DNA from: Dysidea avara
Lineage: Eukaryota; Porifera; Demospongiae; Dictyoceratida; Dysideidae
Assembly: GCF_963678975.1 (NCBI RefSeq)
Contig: NC_089274.1
Location: forward strand, 22,219,133 to 22,283,132
Direction: 5' to 3'
Length of the DNA: 64,000 nucleotides
The notes beneath the pieces were generated by a model. The model saw only the letters and a program-made list of their open reading frames with translations. It did not search any database and was not told where the DNA came from. The translations under genes and the position numbers were made by a program. This document shows positions 12,301 through 55,770 of the stretch, in pieces; within the stretch, counting starts at the first letter, position 1, and each line of letters opens with the position of its first letter.

Positions 12301-12766
12301 TGTCATGGTAATAGATGCTACGAATAATACAATTGCTTGCGACTGCAAAACTCCACGCCAGCAAAAGTTCTGCCAATGAAGATGATGACCAACTTGTTGT
12401 ACAAGAGGAGACTACAGGTAGGAAGTTGTGTTATACCGTAACAATGAATTACCGTAACAATAGATCATGGTGTCCAGGTGAATAGTGGAGTATCCAGGTA
12501 TGGTCAGGTGTATTCTGTTGTCAAGGTGATTACTGTTGCGCTGCCATGGTAACAGGCAACAAGAAATCTCAGAACGGGAAAGTGATAGTGATGATAATGA
12601 CTCATCACACAATGTAAGCAAGAATGAACACCTCACTCTCTATCACACGTGTCCTTGTTATTGTTAGGCTGCCGAGGTTGACCAGGATTTTGCAAGAGGG
12701 AGTACACATCAAAGTAAAATCCCAAAAAAGAAAAAAAAGAAAAGGAAAAAAAGGAAAAAACAATAG
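9304..12766 (+). CDS. NLR-type immune receptor: CARD-like, NACHT, LRR, basic tail
   Basis: Exons: 9304-9676, 9722-10051, 10101-11549, 11638-11775, 11826-12262, 12315-12417, 12573-12613, 12668-12766 (2970 nt, 989 aa, all GT/AG, frame kept). Residues ~20-115 form a helical death-fold domain, best read as CARD-like. NACHT: Walker A GGPGIGKTT (232-240), Walker B LVILEGWDE (300-308), sensor TSRP (339-342). LRR repeats run from ~640 to ~860 (LNLSENNL, LNLSSNDIGDNG). The tail is a K/E-rich helix, an acidic ESDSDDND patch and a final KKKKKKRKKRKK stretch. Such proteins are cytosolic sensors that oligomerise through NACHT after ligand sensing by LRRs; the ligand here is unknown. The start is uncertain: TTATAG just before GCGAAATAG could be an acceptor of an upstream exon. 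The last three small exons are supported mainly by frame. Confidence 0.88.
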
Positions 12767-13775
12767 ACATACTATGCTCAGTTTTTGTGCAGTGATTGTT
12801 ATGCATAAATGAATATACAATATAGATCATGTCTTCTATGGATTGTAACCTTGTAGGGATTATCAGTGGAGATTTCCATCATACTGTGATAAAAGCTAGC
12901 ATCATATAATGACAGACACTGCTTCAGTATGAAAACCTGCATTGGTATATAGTGTTATGCTATAGGTATACGCTTTATAGTATGTTCGTGTTGATGGCTG
13001 ACACCTTAAAAGTATTAATAGCAGAGATGTAAATAATTGGCTCATTTGTAGTTATATACTAGCTAGTTGATCCACTGTTCATTCAATGTATTGTTAACAA
13101 TTTCACAAGTGAACTGTATACATATGTTGCCTCTAATCAAGGTGTCAGATGTATTAGGCATAGCATTTTATGATTCACCGTACATTTCCTACGAGGAAGC
13201 CATACATGTATGTGATTGCTCCTCATAATCACATCTCTGCCACCTGTGAAACAGGGGGGGTTTCTGAGGTTTCTGGAAACCGGTCATGTTCAGACCGAGA
13301 TACTCTAATAGAGCAGTCAATCACCCTAATGAAGCAGTCAGCCAGTCACAGTATTTAGAGCAGTGTAGCAAGCTACGTAGCTATAAATAGAGACATTTAT
13401 GTACTTTATCAGTGATATTATACATAGATAGTGAAGGGCAGTTATTCTCAGCAGGCGGTTACTTTTTTTTTTGTTCACTAGCTATGCTCTTAATCAGAAA
13501 CCAGTCACCAAAAATCCTGGAGCTGCCTATGTGAATTGTCTTTAAAACTCACTTGTATTTTCTTTAACTGTACACATATCAGCAGCATAATGACCATGCT
13601 ATAACTTGGAAAATATGTATACATGGTGACACTGATGTTGTGACTTGTTATTAGTAACGTGTCTTAATATAAATAATTGCTTTGGTTTAAAGTTATAGGG
13701 AACACCATTGTGCACACCACATGATGTCACTGTGGTACAACGAAATGCTTAACAGCTTTACCTTGTGTGGTGCAC
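12767..13775. other. Spacer downstream of the NLR
   Basis: No exon recognised. It contains one copy of the dispersed 20-mer at about 13300-13320 (GATACTCTAATAGAGCAGTCA), with a related CCCTAATGAAGCAGTCA just after. 13690-13790 may be further LTR sequence of the gypsy remnant. Confidence 0.4.
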
Positions 13776-14307
13776 ATGATTCTAACAATCTTAATTAATG
13801 CTTCGCATAGCTACATACATCATGTGACAGTGTACATACACGCATACACGTAATATTCTAATATGTTACACCCCTCTACAAGATGGGTAACATACAAAAA
13901 GAATAACAAAATCAACTAGCTATATATGCAAATCAAAAAATCATACAATCCGATAAAGTTCAGTTAGCTGTCACCATATTGTGGAGATAGTTTCCACTTC
14001 GTGTACGCTTTTCTGTCACCTGACCTGTGTTTGTATTAGCTGTTGAAGCTGGTTGTGTTGGTCTTGATGATGATGGAGGGGAAGAGATGGTCACTGGAAT
14101 GTCAATGTTATCATCATTAACTGGCAGAGTTACATTTGGTCTTGTTTCTTGTGTTGGCTTTAGGTGATGTCTGTTTCTTCTGGTAATGTTTCTACTATTG
14201 GTGACTTAATCATAGGAACATGGTGCAGTGTGTTCCTGAGTGGTCACTGCAGGTTCCCATGATGTAGAGGTCTTATAGCATACAACATCATCTCGGGTCA
14301 AAGGTGG

Positions 14308-14752
14308 TTAACTTTTAGCATGTCTGTCACAATAGTGTTTCTGTTTCTTCTGGCAAGTTTGCAATCGAGTCTTTGCTTCTGTTGGAACACTTGGCTGGAA
14401 AGCATTATCTGTCAATGATAAACATCCATGTAGCCTTCTGTTCATTACCAACTGTGCTGGTGAGTATGGTAGACCATTGGTGTATTGTGGAGCTCTAGTA
14501 GAGATCACTGCCTCCTTATCTTGCCTTCTTCAGTAACTTCTTAACTGTCTCTACATTGCATTTAGCAAGTCCATTAGACTGAGGGTAAGTAGGACTGTAT
14601 GTAATCACTTCAAAGTCCCACTGTTTGCTGAACTGATGAAATTTCTTACTATTGAATGGCATGTTTTCAGCAATTAACTTGTTTGGAATGCCATGTCTGG
14701 CAAACATAGCTTTCAATGCTGTGATTGTGGCTTCTGCTGTCTTGGCTGTCAT
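14308..14752 (-). pseudogene. Retrotransposon integrase fragment
   Basis: Two open stretches (14752-14516 and 14508-14308) encode the end of a Ty3/gypsy integrase core. The motif RHGIPN...ENMPFNS shows Asn where the catalytic Asp is normal (usually DNGP), followed by YPQSNGLA. A stop between them and the missing N-terminus make it non-functional. It belongs to the remnant spanning 13776-16494. Confidence 0.75.
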
Positions 14753-14846
14753 AGGGATTACTTCAGGATACTTCTAGTGCTAGTCAACAACTAATAAGTA
14801 ATCTTGAGTGTGTAGAGTAAAGTAGTCTGCACTCACTTCTTCCCAA

Positions 14847-15940
14847 GGGTGGATCTAGTGGGAGGGGTTTTGGGGGCTGAAGCCCCCCCCCCCTTTACTT
14901 TTAGACTTTACTTGGTCAATATGCTGAGGATTATAATGAAACTTTGTCTTAGCATAAGTATAATGATCACTAATAATACAAATACACCTTTCCAAGACAT
15001 TATCACTGGATTTATGCTAAAGGTTATGCAACAAGGACCCGGATCAGCATTGGAGGTGTACAAGATGAGATACTCTAATAGAGTAGTCACTTAACTACTC
15101 TAATAGAACATTCAGCAGATACATAGCAGTTGGTTCTGCTTTGGAATTAATTTTATCCATGCATATCTGCACCTATACACTGCTTGAAGTATCTTAGTTT
15201 ACTACAGTGGTATATCCCCAGTACATGGAACAGTTAATTGTTTGTTATTTTAGTAGTTTTTCAGTAAACCCGCATTCACTGATGTTTTACTAAGAGTTTA
15301 AAACTTAGTAAAATAATTATGTTCCATATACTTAAGTCTACTGACACTTTACTATCAGTATATCTACAGTAAGGCATCTTAACAAATTAGTAAACTAAGA
15401 ACCTTCAAGCAGTGATATATACAATGAAGTGCATTGGTCTGTTTAAAAGGCTTGATTCATCTACTTGTGTAGTTATTATGTGTGGCAATATTTACACAAT
15501 TTCAATTGAAAATGTTACACATTTCTATTGATACTGCTCTCAGATTCAATCTCATATCAGTCAAATTTCAAAATTTTCCACTTTCAACATTATTAATCTA
15601 ACATGCACCTATTGTTGTGCAATTGTGAGAGGGTGTATCATGTGCTTGGTTATCTGAACCTACCCAAACCTCTCCATTAACAAATGCTGCAGAGAGCCAT
15701 ACCTATAATCTTAAAGGCAGTATATATAATATCTACAGGCAGAAATATGCATTTTATGTGGGAATGTCTCCAAATTGCAGTATTTTAGCATCTATTTTTC
15801 AAAAATTTCCTGGGGAGGCATACTCCCAGACCCCCTAATTTCAGCATGCTTTACTGGGAGGTGTGCTTTGCACACCTCCATCCAAGAGATTATAGTACCT
15901 TGAGTTAGCCCCCCTTTTAGAAATCCTAGATCCACCCCTG
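14847..15940. mobile_element. hAT-type MITE nested in the gypsy remnant
   Basis: The ends are GGGTGGATCTAG and (reverse complement) CAGGGGTGGATCTAG. The octamer CTTCCCAA is duplicated at 14839-14846 and 15941-15948, interrupting the integrase coding sequence. The left end lacks the outermost CA. Near 15066-15116 the element contains two copies of the dispersed 20-mer. No transposase frame. Confidence 0.8.
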
Positions 15941-16494
15941 CTTCCCAAGGACAGTCTGGTAGTTGGTGAGGTATCATGGGTTCTTTTTGATATTGAACAG
16001 GATTTAACTGCCTTCTCAATTTTATCGTTGATGTTAGGCCAATAGACACAGTCTGGCTCGAGCCTTGCATTTCTGAATTCCTAAATGGCCTTCATGGATG
16101 AGTTGCAAAATGGAACTTCACTTAGCAGCTGGTACAATCTCCCATAAACAACAAATTCTCAGCAGTGTGGAAATCATTGCATACATTCCAGTACTCACAC
16201 CGGATGTCTTGGGGAACATTGGTAATGTACTTTGTTAGGCCATCCAGTGGCAAGGATGTGCAAAAGTTGTTGTAAGACTTTACGGTCTGTGGAGGTAGCT
16301 GTTCATAGTTCTTCTTTCTGAGACTTAGCAATTGGGAGATGTATAAAAAAAACTGATGAACTGCTTCAACTGCTAGTTCCATGTCATGATCACCATGTGG
16401 CAATTAATTCTAATAATCTTAATCAATGCCTCACATACATGCATCACGTGACGGTGTACATACACGCATACATGTAATAGCCTAATATGTTACA

Positions 16495-17980
16495 ACTTGA
16501 CAACAGATCAGGTGTATTATAATCTGGTGTTACCATAACTTATAGCTATCACCTTATTGTAAGGGTATAGCTAGTAGGGAGTGTTGATTTTTACCAGAAA
16601 ATTTTGTGGCATGATATGTGTAAAACAATTGGCAAAATACTACGTGTAATTGTACAATGGCCGGACATAAGCTTGGCACATTTAGTTTGTTAGAAAAAGA
16701 TCAAGATACTCTAAGAGTCGGTACACTTTAGTGACTGCATGTAATGTATTGTGGCAGTAACTAGCTAGTTACATATTTTTATTTGGTGTCTATATAGCTA
16801 ATTTGCAATAGCAGATGCTCCATTACTAACATGATCACTTTCAATCCATGTATCTGGCAATTAATATTCCTTTGCTCACAATCAAATGACCACCAATACC
16901 ACAAACAAGATTCATAATCTGATATTATAGTAATTCAGAAATCCTTTAAACCAGAATGGCCAAGGCTGAATGAAGGTGCACAACTCTGAGTTGACAGTTA
17001 ACACATTTTGTGAATATCATTTATGGCAAACAACTCTTTGGTTGATACTTCTATAAGTGAATGATTATGATTTTCAAAGTCAAAATGTGTAGCATCTGCA
17101 TCCCAGCTAGGATCCCTACTTTTGAGATTCCCTACTTCTCTACTGCTTGAAATTTCCATACTATTTTGACTTAAAATGCACATGGTTGATATTATTATTA
17201 ATTTAAAAACTTATTTTCATAAACAGGTTAGCAGTACCCTGCAGGAGTGCCAAAATATCAATCTATAAATAATTATTTTCTAACCCTATTAGGTTGGTAT
17301 ACTGAAATTTGCTTTTATCCAAATTTTAGTTCATGTGGTGAAAAAAATTGCAATTGCATACTTTAGCATCAGAGATTTCATATTTCATTCTGTATAATTG
17401 AACTATAACAGACTTGAAGATAACTAAAGAAGTTTCAGTATGACCAAAATATCCAGTTGGTAATACGTAACCATATCTGTTCTACTTCATCTACTATAAT
17501 GTTGCATTATTCACACAATATAGGAATTGTGAAGGTTTGGGTCCCAAAAATACTACCCAAAGCCTTTCATAATGGCTTGCCATGCAGTATTATTAGTTAG
17601 GCATTAAGCAAAAAATATGACATCAGAGGAACCCTGAGCAAACATATTATTATTAGGTTGAGCCCGATTAGGTGATGATTAAATTTGTACAAAAAATGGT
17701 CATGTTGACACTTTATTACAAAATTTCATAAATGGATACATGTAATCAATCACTTGACCTTTAACACATGTTAAATGAATTCCACAACTTCTGAGCAGTT
17801 GGTACATTTGACAACTGTACATGTCCCAGGATCCCAGCTTACTTCATTTCTTTGCTTAGAATTTGACTCCAACTGACATGGCCATCAACAATCCGTGCAA
17901 CTTTTCTATCTATCCTTGGTATAATACCTAAGCATTGTCCTTTGGGAGGCTGAGGAGTGTACAGTATGTGTGTTTGCAGG
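16495..17980. other. Spacer with no recognised gene
   Basis: AT-rich sequence with no exon, RNA gene or transposon end that I could support; a degenerate copy of the dispersed motif (GATACTCTAAGAGTCGG) lies at about 16704. Confidence 0.4.
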
Positions 17981-18753
17981 GGGTGTATCCATTCACTGGA
18001 CTGGACTATTGGACACAGATTTTTGTTTTCTTATGTTTTTATCACTAAACTTAACTAAAAAGTGTTTTAGAAACTGACACCATTCACCACCGGTTTTAGT
18101 GAATGTACAAGTTTTATGTCTCGTGCCACGAGACATAAAACTTGTACATTAATCACAAATTTGCACTAAAACTTTAGTGCAGTTTGTTATCAAAAATAAT
18201 TTACCTACTCAGTGCTAGCAATGTTTCAAGCACTGTGCAATGTTAACACTACTAACGCATCTGTCAGTATTCTCTAGCATTCTTTTGTAAAATAGCACAC
18301 CATAATATACATTTTACAACATGCAATTACATTATGTTACTGTAACATAAAAATCGCCCTTGGCCTGTGAATTCACTTCAGCTTTGCTGGCTCTTTGGTT
18401 TATAATGTTTGTAAATAGCAACGAGTACATATCAAGCTTCCCATGCAATGCACACACTTTCAAGCAGAAAGGTAAGGTTACACATATTTGCAGTGAGTGT
18501 AACAAGAGTAAAACCAAAGTCATACCATTAAATAGACCACCAAAGCTATAGCACTTTTCAAACATACTTGAATAGACTGTATGTGCATGCTTCTTTGTTT
18601 TTTTAAAATATGACAATGAGAGCCTCAGTAGCCCCATGTGCACTCTATGTAATCACTTTTAGTGGACAAAAAAGGTTTGTGGTTGAAAAAATGTGTTCAG
18701 TTGAGCAAATTTTATGCGAGTCCAGTAGTCCAGTCCAGTGAATGGATACACCC
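17981..18753. mobile_element. DNA transposon/MITE with 33-bp TIRs and 9-bp duplication
   Basis: The left TIR 17981-18013 and right TIR 18721-18753 begin GGGTGTATCCATTCACTGGA and differ at one of 33 positions. The nonamer GTTTGCAGG flanks both sides (17972-17980, 18754-18762). A 9-bp duplication is typical of Mutator-like elements. The interior has no transposase but holds a perfect palindrome at 18102-18150. Confidence 0.8.
18102..18150. repeat. Perfect 24-bp-arm palindrome
   Basis: The arm AATGTACAAGTTTTATGTCT plus CGTG is followed by a single C and then its exact reverse complement. It would form a 24-bp stem with a one-base centre, so it is a cruciform candidate or a recent fold-back inside the 17981-18753 element. 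Confidence 0.9.
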
Positions 18754-19073
18754 GTTTGCAGGTCTCCAATTTGTGTGTGTATGTGTGTGTGTGATAGAGA
18801 GAGAAATCAGTTGCATAAGTGCAAGCACATGTGACAGCTATGGGAGACATTATTTCCTCACTATTACCTGTAACAGTTGGTGGGCTGCTTGCCCAGTATA
18901 TAAAGAAATTTTGTGATCAGAATCTCAATGCCAAGCAACTTGGCAGATAAAAATTACATTTTTTTTGATTTTTGATAATGGTTGGTGTCCATTTCAGTCC
19001 AAGCTTATTATATATTTCCAGTTTTCATCATTATGTACAATGTTAAAAAATTATGATTATACAGGAATATGGA

Positions 19074-19625
19074 TCACTTTTTTCTACGTGAGTCTTTTAG
19101 TGCATCTAGTTCCCTGTGTAGCACTACACAGTCTGCATTGCTTGCTGCTAGCTGAAATATAATATGACCCGATATGTAACAATTCTACCAAGACTCACCA
19201 TGTCTAATAGCAACTCTATTTTGTACTTCAGCAAGTTGTTCTCTTCCAAAAGTTGTTTGTTTTGCCGTTGTAGCTTAACATACTCACGTGAGTTAGTGGT
19301 ACCTTTGGGACCATCTGCATATATAATATATACGGTAATGTGCGGTGTACGTAATGCTATCGTCATGTTGTCAATAGCAACAGTAACAAACAGACACAAT
19401 ACACCAAACACGACTACGACTACACAACTTACCTATTAACCATTCGCCTTTCTCAAACACTAGTTCTTGACCACCCAGTTTCAAGTTGACCGGTCCTGAC
19501 TCGAGTTGTAGATCTTGCAAGGAATAAGTGGACTCACTTAAAGCCGATACGTTAGTTAACGAGCTTGACTTTCTCTTGGGAGGCTTTTTGGTTGATCTAA
19601 ACGAAGATCGCGAAAAGAGCGGCAT
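19074..19625 (-). CDS. CBY1: Chibby homologue (beta-catenin antagonist, basal body protein)
   Basis: Three exons on the minus strand: 19625-19433, 19314-19199, 19151-19074 (387 nt, 128 aa; human CBY1 has 126). Exon 1 starts MPLF.R.SF..KK.PP and carries RKSSSLTNVSALSES, the family's phosphorylation-type serine motif, then LKLGGQELVFEKGEWL, matching the conserved LAGQSLKFENGQW block. Exon 2 is the leucine-rich coiled coil (RQNKQLLEENNLLKYKIELL) that mediates dimerisation. Exon 3 ends ELDALKDSRRKK, the basic C-terminal nuclear-localisation type tail. In animals Chibby binds beta-catenin and works at ciliary basal bodies. Its ATG lies 80 bp from the divergent carboxypeptidase ATG. Confidence 0.92.
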
Positions 19626-19705
19626 TTCTGCACATAAACAAATCCTAAACTTTTACACCACAGGCGCTATACATTTTACCAAACTATCGATAATCGGTAT
19701 CAAAA
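19626..19705. promoter_or_regulatory. Compact bidirectional promoter between CBY1 and the carboxypeptidase
   Basis: Only 80 bp separate the two divergent start codons. The stretch contains a TATCGATAATCGGTATC palindromic segment (about 19685-19702) right before the carboxypeptidase ATG. Both 5' UTRs must therefore be very short or the transcription units overlap. Inferred from spacing only. Confidence 0.6.
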
Positions 19706-24414
<4,709 letters not shown>

Positions 24415-24826
24415 AAACTCAACTGTTGAAATTAAAAATGCAATGTTGTATATAGTCACATTCTGTTGTGTACACGAAACATTTCTTTTGTAGTGCTTAC
24501 ATAGTAGTATTTAAAAATTTTTGCTCACGCGATCTAGCACGTGATACTGAAATCTTTGCTTTTCTAGCGCGACATCAAACTTGTATCGGGGACGGTGAGA
24601 TTAGCTGGTGTTAGAGTTTCACCTCGCTAGGTGAGAAAATGTTGAAATACTTCACCCTGTTTGTCTGTCTGCGTTTGTAAACAGTAAGGCGAGAAGATCT
24701 GACTTGTATGTCACCACGTGCACAATCGATTGTTCTTTTATTAAATAAAAAAGGGCGTTCGCTGTTCGCGAGGCCATTAGTGTACAATTCACTCTTATTG
24801 TTGTGAATGCACATTTTATAGCAACG
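24415..24826 (+). promoter_or_regulatory. Intergenic region and presumed myosin II promoter/5' UTR
   Basis: Only 412 bp separate the carboxypeptidase stop from the myosin ATG. The segment includes GC-richer CACGCGATC, CACGTGA and CACGTGC (E-box-like CACGTG) words near 24525-24545 and 24715. No TATA box is convincing. Promoter role inferred from position. Confidence 0.4.
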
Positions 24827-52579
<27,753 letters not shown>

Positions 52580-55019
52580 GAGCCTCTATTTTTAAACTGT
52601 TGTCCAATAGTATATTATATTGTTAGACACTATATTATTATTTGAAATTTTTGTACATTTTCAGCACAACTGTAACACTTTACAAGATGTAGTATACATC
52701 TTGGAAGTAAACATTTGGTTGTCACAAAAAGCACAAAGACACATGCATGCACACGCACGCAGTTGCACCTTTAATATTGTTATGGTGTGGTTTATGGACT
52801 AGAATGTTTTGTTGGTCATGTGACTTGCACAAATCTGTACCTGGGAGGTGACAGAAGAGCCAATAGGTTCTAAATAGTAATCATGAGTTTCTAGTTGAAC
52901 ATTTGGATGGTGTGGGATGTGGTCAATAAACTTTTGAGAGGTTGAGTGAAAGTTTATAATTTTACCTACCAGGAGGAACAGTTACAAGATCACTAATAAT
53001 CTGGTCAGTATCTCTAACTAATCGTTGAATTCTTGGTAAAAGGCTACTTCAACTATAGACACCAAATCAGAACTGACAGTTCTAATTTTCCAAACTGAAA
53101 CTTAATCCCCTTAATGTGTGCAGTTGCTGCGAGTGTGGAGAAAAACAGAACTAGGTTCATCCCACCTTAGTTTCTGTAATTATGTAGCTAATAGATCCTC
53201 TATTATACTACCATAATTCGTGATAAAAATTTTCGTGTAAATATTTACGTAAATGACTGCTCTATTAGAGTAGTTCGATCTTGTATAAAAATTTTCGCAT
53301 GCGAAAATTATTCAGTGATATATAATCAAACTCAATATACATATGCATATACACTTCTATCGATTAGCTATACTGCTCAGTAAAACAGCACTAAGAGCTG
53401 TAATGGATACATTTCCCAATAGGTAATATAAGAATATGCATTGTACACATTTCACCGCTACAATATTTTCTGAATTCCTTTCAGGATGAAATCTGATTAT
53501 TTGAACCTAATTGTCCTGAAATTTCCCATGGCTTACCTGCATGGTGTAGTACATAGTCATGCAGAGCATCAGTCTTACGTGTACGTATGTGTATATATCT
53601 ATTTGATGCATTTTTGGTAATAAAACTAATGTGCCCTCTATGTATTTCCATTCTCAGTAAACTAGCTCAGTGATCATGAGGGAAGTTGATCGTCAGCAAC
53701 TGAATGTTGCCAGGTTAGCCCAGGAAATTTGCATGGTGACAAGTTTCCTGCATGCATGCACACTTAGGAGTCTGGGGGCATGTTCTGAAATTAAATCTGG
53801 TAACAATTTTCATCCATAAAGCTGACATTTTAAACATATGATTGATATATATATATATATATATATATATAGTTCAAGTTGCTTCTGCCGGTGAAATGTG
53901 GAGCTAAGTGAAGTTTGAAGCATACGACAGACATAGATGGCATGCATGCCACCAGGAAATATTTTATACAATGTTGGCACAAACAAACTAAAAAAAATGT
54001 AGTTGACTGCTCTATTAGAGTATTTGAATATATATACACTTGACCAGCTTTTGGAAACCCCCACCTGGACGATCTGGCCTGTTAGCAATTGATGTGCACT
54101 TGGAGTGCTGAAGTTTAACCTACAGTGCTGGAGAGTTCAAGTGCCAATTGACAAAAGGTACAATTGACAATAAGTACAGTGTTTGCATGGGTGTTACCAA
54201 CCCACCAGTCAGTGTATAGCTAGCTCAGTACCAATGCGGGGGGCTCAGTTATAATAAAGGAAGGTATGACTATTTAAAGCTTATAGAACCATGTTTTGGT
54301 TATTAGAAAAACTACCTACAAGCATTAACTTTCAAAAAAGTATGGACTAAACAGAAAGATTATTGAAGATGTCAACTGGGAAACAGTTATCATAGTGCAG
54401 CTGGGGACCTTATCATAGTGCAGCTGGGGACCTTATCATAGTGCAGCTGGGGACCTTATCATAGTGCAGCTGGGGACCTTATCATAGTGCAGCTGGGGAC
54501 CTGGAGACTGAGGTAGCACAACTAGGCTTGCTTCTGTTGTGCTGGTATATGGAGCTTAAATCAGTCAACAGTAATAGGCTACGTGTACTTTTTTCCTCAT
54601 ACTAAACTCCCAGGTATGTTAGTTAATGCTTTAGTGCAAGAAATTACCAGCAATAGGCTATAAGTTAGTCATTCTATACCTTACAAGAGTTTAAGAAGAA
54701 ACTTGAACAAGATGAAGAGTTTTCCACTCAGTATATTATGCATATTATTTAATGATAATGTACAAACTCAACATGACCATCATGTACATATTACAGTTGA
54801 CCTTATGTATAGATTTAGTCTCTTTGAAAAATTTTGAACGGCTACAAACTGAAACAACACACATTCACACTACACTAAAGCTCAAAAAGAAAACAAACAA
54901 AACTTGAAATGGAAAATTGCCCACTCTAATTAGTTTTGTGTACAACTTAGAAATGCCGGGTTACAACGCTTGAGACTTAAGATTCATCAGTGGTCTTCCC
55001 AAATTTCAGTCATGACAGT
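52580..55019. other. Myosin 3' UTR and intergenic spacer
   Basis: AATAAA at 52925-52930, 346 bp after the stop, is a candidate myosin poly(A) signal. Beyond it I see no exon. The spacer holds two inverted copies of the dispersed 20-mer (about 53256-53275 and 54005-54024), an AT dinucleotide run (about 53848-53871) and the 23-bp tandem repeat at 54387. Confidence 0.5.
54387..54501. repeat. 23-bp tandem repeat, five perfect copies
   Basis: The unit TTATCATAGTGCAGCTGGGG plus ACC is repeated five times without spacers. The identity of the copies suggests recent expansion. Confidence 0.95.
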
Positions 55020-55310
55020 TCAGCTTGTTGTGCACCTTCGTTCCCGGGTGACGCGTTTATCATCCTCCGCGTCACGTGACAGCTGGACGAGGTAAATTCG
55101 ATAATCTGTGCCACTAATCGCATCCCGAAAGGCGACATCTGGTTGCAACACTTCTCCTCCTCGTACGGCAGACAAGCGGACAGCACGCTCGGCAGATATA
55201 CTGAGAAGTTTTGCCGCTTCAGCGATTACATCTCTTGTTGTCATTTCCGATCGCAAGTTCACGAAAATCTTCTTTCTTTCATAAGTGCAGCACACCACTG
55301 GCAAGGCCAT
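55020..55310 (-). CDS. Unrecognised 96-residue protein, ubiquitin-like in size and pattern
   Basis: A single open frame from ATG at 55310 to TGA at 55020. It opens CCTYERKKIFVNLRSEMTTR, then an amphipathic DVIAEAAKLLSI helix, then LRL-type strands and DYRIYLVQL before a charged tail. The strand-helix-strand order resembles a beta-grasp or Ras-association fold, but I could not name a family. The segment is clearly richer in GC and CpG than its surroundings, and CpG continues upstream to about 55370, consistent with a real gene and promoter on the right. A single exon is assumed; splicing at either end is possible. Confidence 0.55.
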   Translation of the reverse strand: MALPVVCCTYERKKIFVNLRSEMTTRDVIAEAAKLLSISAERAVRLSAVRGGEVLQPDVAFRDAISGTDYRIYLVQLSRDAEDDKRVTRERRCTTS

Positions 55311-55502
55311 AACCGATCCGCGCCCACTTTGATGATTTTCCCAAGTCGCGTGCGCGCACTTTAGCGCTTATAATATTTATTCTTCAAAAAAAGGCTGAAA
55401 CTTGCAAGGGTGAAGCTTCAAGCTTCATGATCCTTGGATGTAAACACTAAAACTTGTAAAAACATTGCTATAATACTATCAAACTGTCTCTTGACAACAC
55501 TT

Positions 55503-55770
55503 AAAGTGCCGGGGCTTAATTTTGCTCAGTAGAAAGATTGCTCATGAGGTCACAGTATTGATCAGTAATTCATGAAACATCCCACTGCTTAATTATCTTG
55601 AAGGGTTATAATCCATGACAAGTAATGTATCATAGCATGTACAAAGTGCCGGGGCTTAATTTTGCTCAGTAGAAAGATTGCTCATGGGGTCACAGTATTG
55701 ATCAGTAATTCATGAAACATCCCACTGCTTAATTATCTTGAAGGGTTATAATCCATGACAAGTAATGTAC
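55503..55770. repeat. 140-bp direct tandem duplication
   Basis: The segment starting AAAGTGCCGGGGCTTAATTT at 55503 recurs at 55643, with a single early mismatch (CATGAGG against CATGGGG) over about 127 bp. Not coding in any obvious frame. Confidence 0.9.

Larger units (their letters stand above)
13776..16494 (-). mobile_element. Ty3/gypsy LTR retrotransposon remnant, internally deleted
   Basis: Direct repeats at about 13776-13870 and 16403-16494, both starting TGTAACATATTA on the minus strand, look like LTR ends. A purine tract (AGAGGGG, minus strand) lies immediately before the 13870 copy, as expected of a polypurine tract. Reading leftward, the right repeat is followed at 16403-16122 by an RNase H/linker-like segment (YWNV, FMGDC), a CVYWPNIND zinc-binding/integrase segment near 16060-15950, then, after a nested MITE, an integrase core end (RHGIPN, YPQSNGLA, VKKLLKKA; 14752-14516) and AQLVMNRRL (14508-14308). 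Protease and reverse transcriptase are absent, and stops or frameshifts break the frames. Confidence 0.75.

Noticed and set aside
12092-12376. Minus-strand Phe/Leu/Ser-rich frames
   Set aside because: Antisense of the K/E-rich tail exons of the NLR.
18332-18643. 103-codon minus-strand frame upstream of Chibby
   Set aside because: Lies within the 17981-18753 transposon; the true last Chibby exon is 19151-19074, which ends in a stop.
24611-24814. 67-codon minus-strand frame before the myosin start
   Set aside because: Lies in the presumed promoter/5' UTR; no similarity and no splice partner.
54387-54501. CRISPR-like array
   Set aside because: Units are directly adjacent with no spacers, and the genome is eukaryotic.
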